NCBI GenBank assembly: GCA_943362175.1
Contig: CALRIU020000020.1
Span: forward strand, 1-64,000
Reading direction: 5' to 3'
DNA length: 64,000 bases
From: UBA4416 sp943362175
GTDB lineage: Bacteria; Bacteroidota; Bacteroidia; B-17B0; Aurantibacillaceae
In this document: in pieces, positions 61,291 through 64,000 of the stretch
Numbering within the stretch: the first letter of the stretch is position 1
Layout of the letters: every line of letters begins with the position of its first letter
Program-made: the position numbers and the translations under genes
The notes under the pieces: generated by a model
Seen by the model: the letters and a program-made list of their open reading frames with translations, nothing else
Database searches by the model: none
Told to the model about the DNA's origin: nothing

Positions 61291-61980
61291 TTATTTCCCT
61301 TTGATCTTCTTCAGCGCAAAATTCTCAAACACCGCTTTCACAGGGCTGTAATGAATTTTATTCTCGGTGCTGGAAACCACCAATCCTGTTTCTCCGTAGG
61401 AAAACGCATGGTTGAGCTTACAGACTGCTGCGACATTTCCGTTAAATAAAATCCGGATCTCTTTCCGGCGGTGCCTGATTTCAATGGTATTGACAGCATT
61501 CGTGCCTTTGTTGAGGTAGCGCGAGGAAATCTTCGGGATCAGGATTTCCTGTTCTCCGCTGTAAACATCTTTCAGGTAAAAGGTGCCCTTATTGGAGATG
61601 TAGAGCATCCTGTAATAATTTTCGTCAATGCGGTCGAAGCACATCCCGGCATAGCCCAGGTCTGTTGAATCCTCTACCATGATTTTTACTTTGGTGGAAA
61701 TACTATAGGAATCATACAGGGAGCCGCAGGGCGAGCGGTCTTCCAGGCTTGTATTCACGGCATTGACACTTATTTCCAGGTCTTCGCCTTCCGTCCTGAT
61801 CGCGGCATGCGGTTCCTTGCAATACAACCAGCTGCTGTCGCCGGTAGTAAAGCTTGTCTGGTAAACGAGGCTATCGCTTTTTACTTCATTTTTGATCTCT
61901 GCCCTTATTTTGGAAAAATCGTAATGCGGTTTGCAGGCGTAAATGATCATCGCCAGTAAAAAGGAGTAGAGTATTTTCAT
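61291..61980 (-). CDS. Lipoprotein, concanavalin-like beta-sandwich
   Basis: A 229-residue lipoprotein (signal MKILYSFLLAMIIYAC, Cys about residue 16). The strand pattern (SISTKVKIMVEDSTDLGYAGMCFD core DLGYAGMCFD, NAVNTIEIRHRRKEIRILFNGN, TGLVVSS) resembles laminin-G/concanavalin A-like beta-sandwich proteins such as DUF1080-type binding domains. No catalytic residues seen. A role in binding a carbohydrate or other surface ligand is inferred. No coupled gene. Confidence 0.7.
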   Translation of the reverse strand: MKILYSFLLAMIIYACKPHYDFSKIRAEIKNEVKSDSLVYQTSFTTGDSSWLYCKEPHAAIRTEGEDLEISVNAVNTSLEDRSPCGSLYDSYSISTKVKIMVEDSTDLGYAGMCFDRIDENYYRMLYISNKGTFYLKDVYSGEQEILIPKISSRYLNKGTNAVNTIEIRHRRKEIRILFNGNVAAVCKLNHAFSYGETGLVVSSTENKIHYSPVKAVFENFALKKIKGK

Positions 61981-62226
61981 CACACGAATATATTAATTAA
62001 TCCGGCCTTTTATCCTGCTTTCAAACCCTGCCTGAATTTGCCCGATAATACCGGGAAGCAGCCATTGACTTTTTTACACAGAGAGCCGCTTTCCCGCATG
62101 GCACCAGGCTTGATGCCATGGAGAATTGCCGGTGCCGGTAAGTCCGGACAATTTTAAAAGGCTGATTCTATAAATACCTCTGGCTATAATTTTTATATCT
62201 TCGTGTAACCCTAAACCAACAAAACT

Positions 62227-62883
62227 ATGAAAACAATCTTTCACTCAGCGGCGGCATTATCTATGCTGGCCTTATTCAGCTGCGGCAACGCAGAAAAAGA
62301 ACGCGAAAACACCACACCTAAAGCAGACAGCTCTGCGGTAACTACCACTCAACCGGAAGCAACACCGGAAGCGCCACCGATGGACAGCGCAGCCATGATG
62401 AAGGCCTGGATAGAGTACGCCACCCCGGGCGAGATGCAAAAATGGCTGGCGGCACAGGACGGCAAATGGAAAGGCGAAATGACAACCTGGGACGGAGGAA
62501 AAGAAGGTGCTAAGGAAGAGCTGACCCAGGAAAATAAAATGGTGATGGGCGGTCGCTACCAGGAATCAACCGTGAAAGGAAAGATGATGGGCATGGATTT
62601 CGAAGGGCGCAGCCTGATGGGATATGACAATGCCAGGAAAAAATTTGTCTGCACCTGGGTTGATAACATGGGAACCGGCATCATGATGACGGAAGGCAGC
62701 TACAACGAAGCAGACAAAACCCTCAACATGAAAGGCCTCATGACCGATCCTACCAGCGGCAAAGATACTCCTGTGCGCCAGGTGTACCGTATGATCGATG
62801 ATAAGACCCAGGTGATGGAAATGTATTGCGAGATGAATGGCAAGGAATCCAAGACCATGGAGATCAAGCTCAGCAAAAAATAA
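62227..62883 (+). CDS. DUF1579 lipoprotein
   Basis: A 218-residue lipoprotein: signal with ALFSC lipobox (Cys about residue 19), Thr/Ala/Pro-rich linker (~20-60), then a DUF1579 domain (~65-218; LAAQDGKWKGEMTTWDGG, MVMGGRYQESTV core GGRYQEST, FEGRSLMGYDNARKKFV, VDNMGTGIMM). DUF1579 has a calycin-like beta-barrel; function unknown. Followed by a nested inverted repeat. Confidence 0.85.
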   Translation: MKTIFHSAAALSMLALFSCGNAEKERENTTPKADSSAVTTTQPEATPEAPPMDSAAMMKAWIEYATPGEMQKWLAAQDGKWKGEMTTWDGGKEGAKEELTQENKMVMGGRYQESTVKGKMMGMDFEGRSLMGYDNARKKFVCTWVDNMGTGIMMTEGSYNEADKTLNMKGLMTDPTSGKDTPVRQVYRMIDDKTQVMEMYCEMNGKESKTMEIKLSKK

Positions 62884-62896
62884 TAACCCGACCTGC

Positions 62897-62970
62897 AAAG
62901 TCCCTGATCTTTTTTTGAGTCATCCTGAACTTGTTTCAGGATCTGCATTTTGAAAAAGATCAGGGACTTT
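62897..62970. repeat. Nested inverted repeat, REP-like, after the DUF1579 gene
   Basis: Outer 18-base perfect arms AAAGTCCCTGATCTTTTT (62897-62914) / AAAAAGATCAGGGACTTT (62953-62970). Inside them lies CATCCTGAACTTGTTTCAGGATC, an inner hairpin well known as an interspersed repeat in Bacteroidota. It could also stop transcription in both directions. Confidence 0.8.
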
Positions 62971-63016
62971 CTTTTACCCGGCGCTGGCACCCGGTTTGTA
63001 TCTAGCTATCCTTACG

Positions 63017-63712
63017 ATGGAAGCAACAACCTTATACGAAGGGCTTAAAATCCCACAGGCCACGGAGATCCAGCGGGAGCTACGCACAAAGCTGACCGTG
63101 GAAGAGCGTCCGCTGAACATCAGCACCATCGGCGGCGCCGACATTTCGCTGAACCTTTACAGCACGACTATTTATGCGGGTATTATTCTCCTGTCCTTTC
63201 CGCAGTTACAGCCTGTCGCCTACTCGCTTGTGAAAGCAGAAACCCATTTTCCCTATGTACCGGGCTACCTGGCCTTCCGCGAAGTTCCGGCATTGGTGAA
63301 GGTATGGGAGCAAATGCCTGTAAAACCGGATGTGCTGGTGGTCGACGGGCATGGCATTGCACACCCGCGGCGCATGGGCATTGCCGCACACTTTGGCTCA
63401 CTGACCGGGCAGCCAAGCATGGGATGCGCCAAAAACATCCTCTTCGGAAAGTTTGAAGAGCCACTGGCCGACCTCGGATCCGCCACGCCCATCATGGATA
63501 AGGAAGAGCAGATCGGTTACGCCTTTCGCAGCAAAAGCCGGACAGCGCCGGTGTTTGTGTCGCCCGGCCATTTGATGGGATTGAACAATACCTTAGAGCT
63601 CATCAGGCAATGCACCGGCAAATACCGCATCCCGGAACCGACGCGGCTGGCACACGAGCTGGTGAACCGTTTCCGGAAGGGAGAGTTGCCGGAAGGTTAT
63701 CATTTACTATAA
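63017..63712 (+). CDS. nfi: Endonuclease V
   Basis: A 231-residue deoxyinosine-specific nuclease, cutting one base 3' of deaminated adenine. The ATG at 63017 is used; a TTG seven codons upstream is less likely. Acidic active-site residues are present at family positions: D42 in GGADISLN, E89 in YLAFREVP and D110 in VVDGHGIAHPRRMG (with H116). Length fits the family. It lies just after the nested inverted repeat and seems to be a single-gene unit. Confidence 0.93.
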   Translation: MEATTLYEGLKIPQATEIQRELRTKLTVEERPLNISTIGGADISLNLYSTTIYAGIILLSFPQLQPVAYSLVKAETHFPYVPGYLAFREVPALVKVWEQMPVKPDVLVVDGHGIAHPRRMGIAAHFGSLTGQPSMGCAKNILFGKFEEPLADLGSATPIMDKEEQIGYAFRSKSRTAPVFVSPGHLMGLNNTLELIRQCTGKYRIPEPTRLAHELVNRFRKGELPEGYHLL

Positions 63713-63759
63713 GCCTTAAATAGAAATCACTTTGTGGGCGTGCCCTGCGGGCCAGGCTT

Positions 63760-63960
63760 TTCGTTCCTCCCGATAGATATCGGGACCTTCAGGCAGGCTT
63801 AGCTCATAAATTCAGGTTTGCCTCCATTTCAGCGCTCTGCGCCAGGGATAGGGCGGTCTGTTTGAGCTCCTTTATGAATCACGCTGCGGCGTGAGGAATA
63901 AAGAGCGAGCCGCCCTTCGACAAGCTCAGCGTAAACTAGCCCGCCAGGCGCCAAAAACAA
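63760..63960. repeat. Repeat-rich intergenic tail
   Basis: Palindrome CCCGATA-GA-TATCGGG (63769-63784) precedes a 15-base stretch TATCGGGACCTTCAG shared exactly with 46297-46311. Further on GCCCTTCGACAAGCTCAGCG (63912-63931) is a common interspersed sequence in Bacteroidota. No gene is seen from 63713 to the window end. Confidence 0.5.
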
Positions 63961-64000
63961 AACAGTAACATCCCCAATAAGCAAATCCCTTAATTACTTG

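Noticed and set aside
1..64000. Prophage, integrative element, toxin-antitoxin or restriction system
   Set aside because: No integrase, transposase, phage structural gene, methylase or toxin motif was seen in any supported reading frame.

Overview
The window is about 64 kb of chromosomal sequence from a member of the Bacteroidota, most likely of the Chitinophagaceae/Sphingobacteriia type (lineage is inferred from gene content; no 16S gene is present). Support comes from several features. There is a PorQ-like type IX secretion (T9SS) component and at least four secreted proteins that carry, or appear to carry, T9SS C-terminal sorting domains. There are two TonB-dependent receptors with N-terminal carboxypeptidase-regulatory-like domains, one paired with a DUF4249 lipoprotein. 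Several promoters match the Bacteroidota -33 TTTG / -7 TAnnTTTG pattern, and Shine-Dalgarno sequences are weak.

Layout. 0-5.6 kb (+): end of prmA, a small membrane protein, a GlcD-type FAD oxidase, a T9SS cargo protein and an L,D-transpeptidase lipoprotein whose start codon lies in the loop of a terminator-like hairpin. 5.7-15.6 kb (-): DUF4249 lipoprotein plus TonB receptor, a RecB/AddA-like helicase-nuclease and a 1009-residue T9SS cargo. 15.8-18.1 kb: LEA-type lipoprotein, an ECF-type sigma factor overlapping a one-helix membrane protein, and a Nudix hydrolase. 18.2-22.3 kb (-): porQ and an alkylation-repair cluster (Ada-like AraC-methyltransferase, a 2OG-Fe(II) oxygenase, and an Ada-zinc/AlkB fusion). 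22.4-26.6 kb: small unknowns, two hotdog thioesterases, and a secreted intradiol dioxygenase with a pirin-like gene. 26.8-32.9 kb (-): a 1717-residue secreted subtilase and an orphan LuxR-type response regulator. 33.3-39.9 kb: aldo/keto reductase, HAD phosphatase, tRNA-Met, a lipoprotein, a GT2 glycosyltransferase, an LptF/LptG permease that seems to lack an AUG start, and a GT4 glycosyltransferase. 40-48.6 kb: cyclophilin, a TonB receptor controlled by a TPP riboswitch, murI, a fatty acid desaturase, panB and a lipoprotein. 48.9-50.8 kb: dnaK. 50.9-57.5 kb (+): a visibly more AT-rich accessory stretch (uncharacterised proteins, class C beta-lactamase-like hydrolase, VOC protein, WG-repeat protein, SFPD-repeat protein, esterase). 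57.8-63.7 kb: GNAT, gatC, acyltransferase, a lone ABC ATPase, a SixA-like phosphatase, an LRAT-like protein without the catalytic Cys, lipoproteins and endonuclease V.

Common themes are the cell envelope and secretion, DNA repair (Ada/AlkB, endonuclease V, RecB-like), and nutrient uptake across the outer membrane. No complete mobile element, prophage, CRISPR array or toxin-antitoxin system was seen. Several intergenic regions carry dispersed palindromic repeat-like sequences. No single clearly new multi-gene system is demonstrated. The best leads are the rearranged Ada/AlkB repair locus, the TPP riboswitch with an outsized P3 arm, the start codon buried in a terminator hairpin, the non-AUG start of the LptF-like gene, and the LRAT-like protein lacking its catalytic Cys. 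All positions and motifs were read by eye; no alignment or database search was run.
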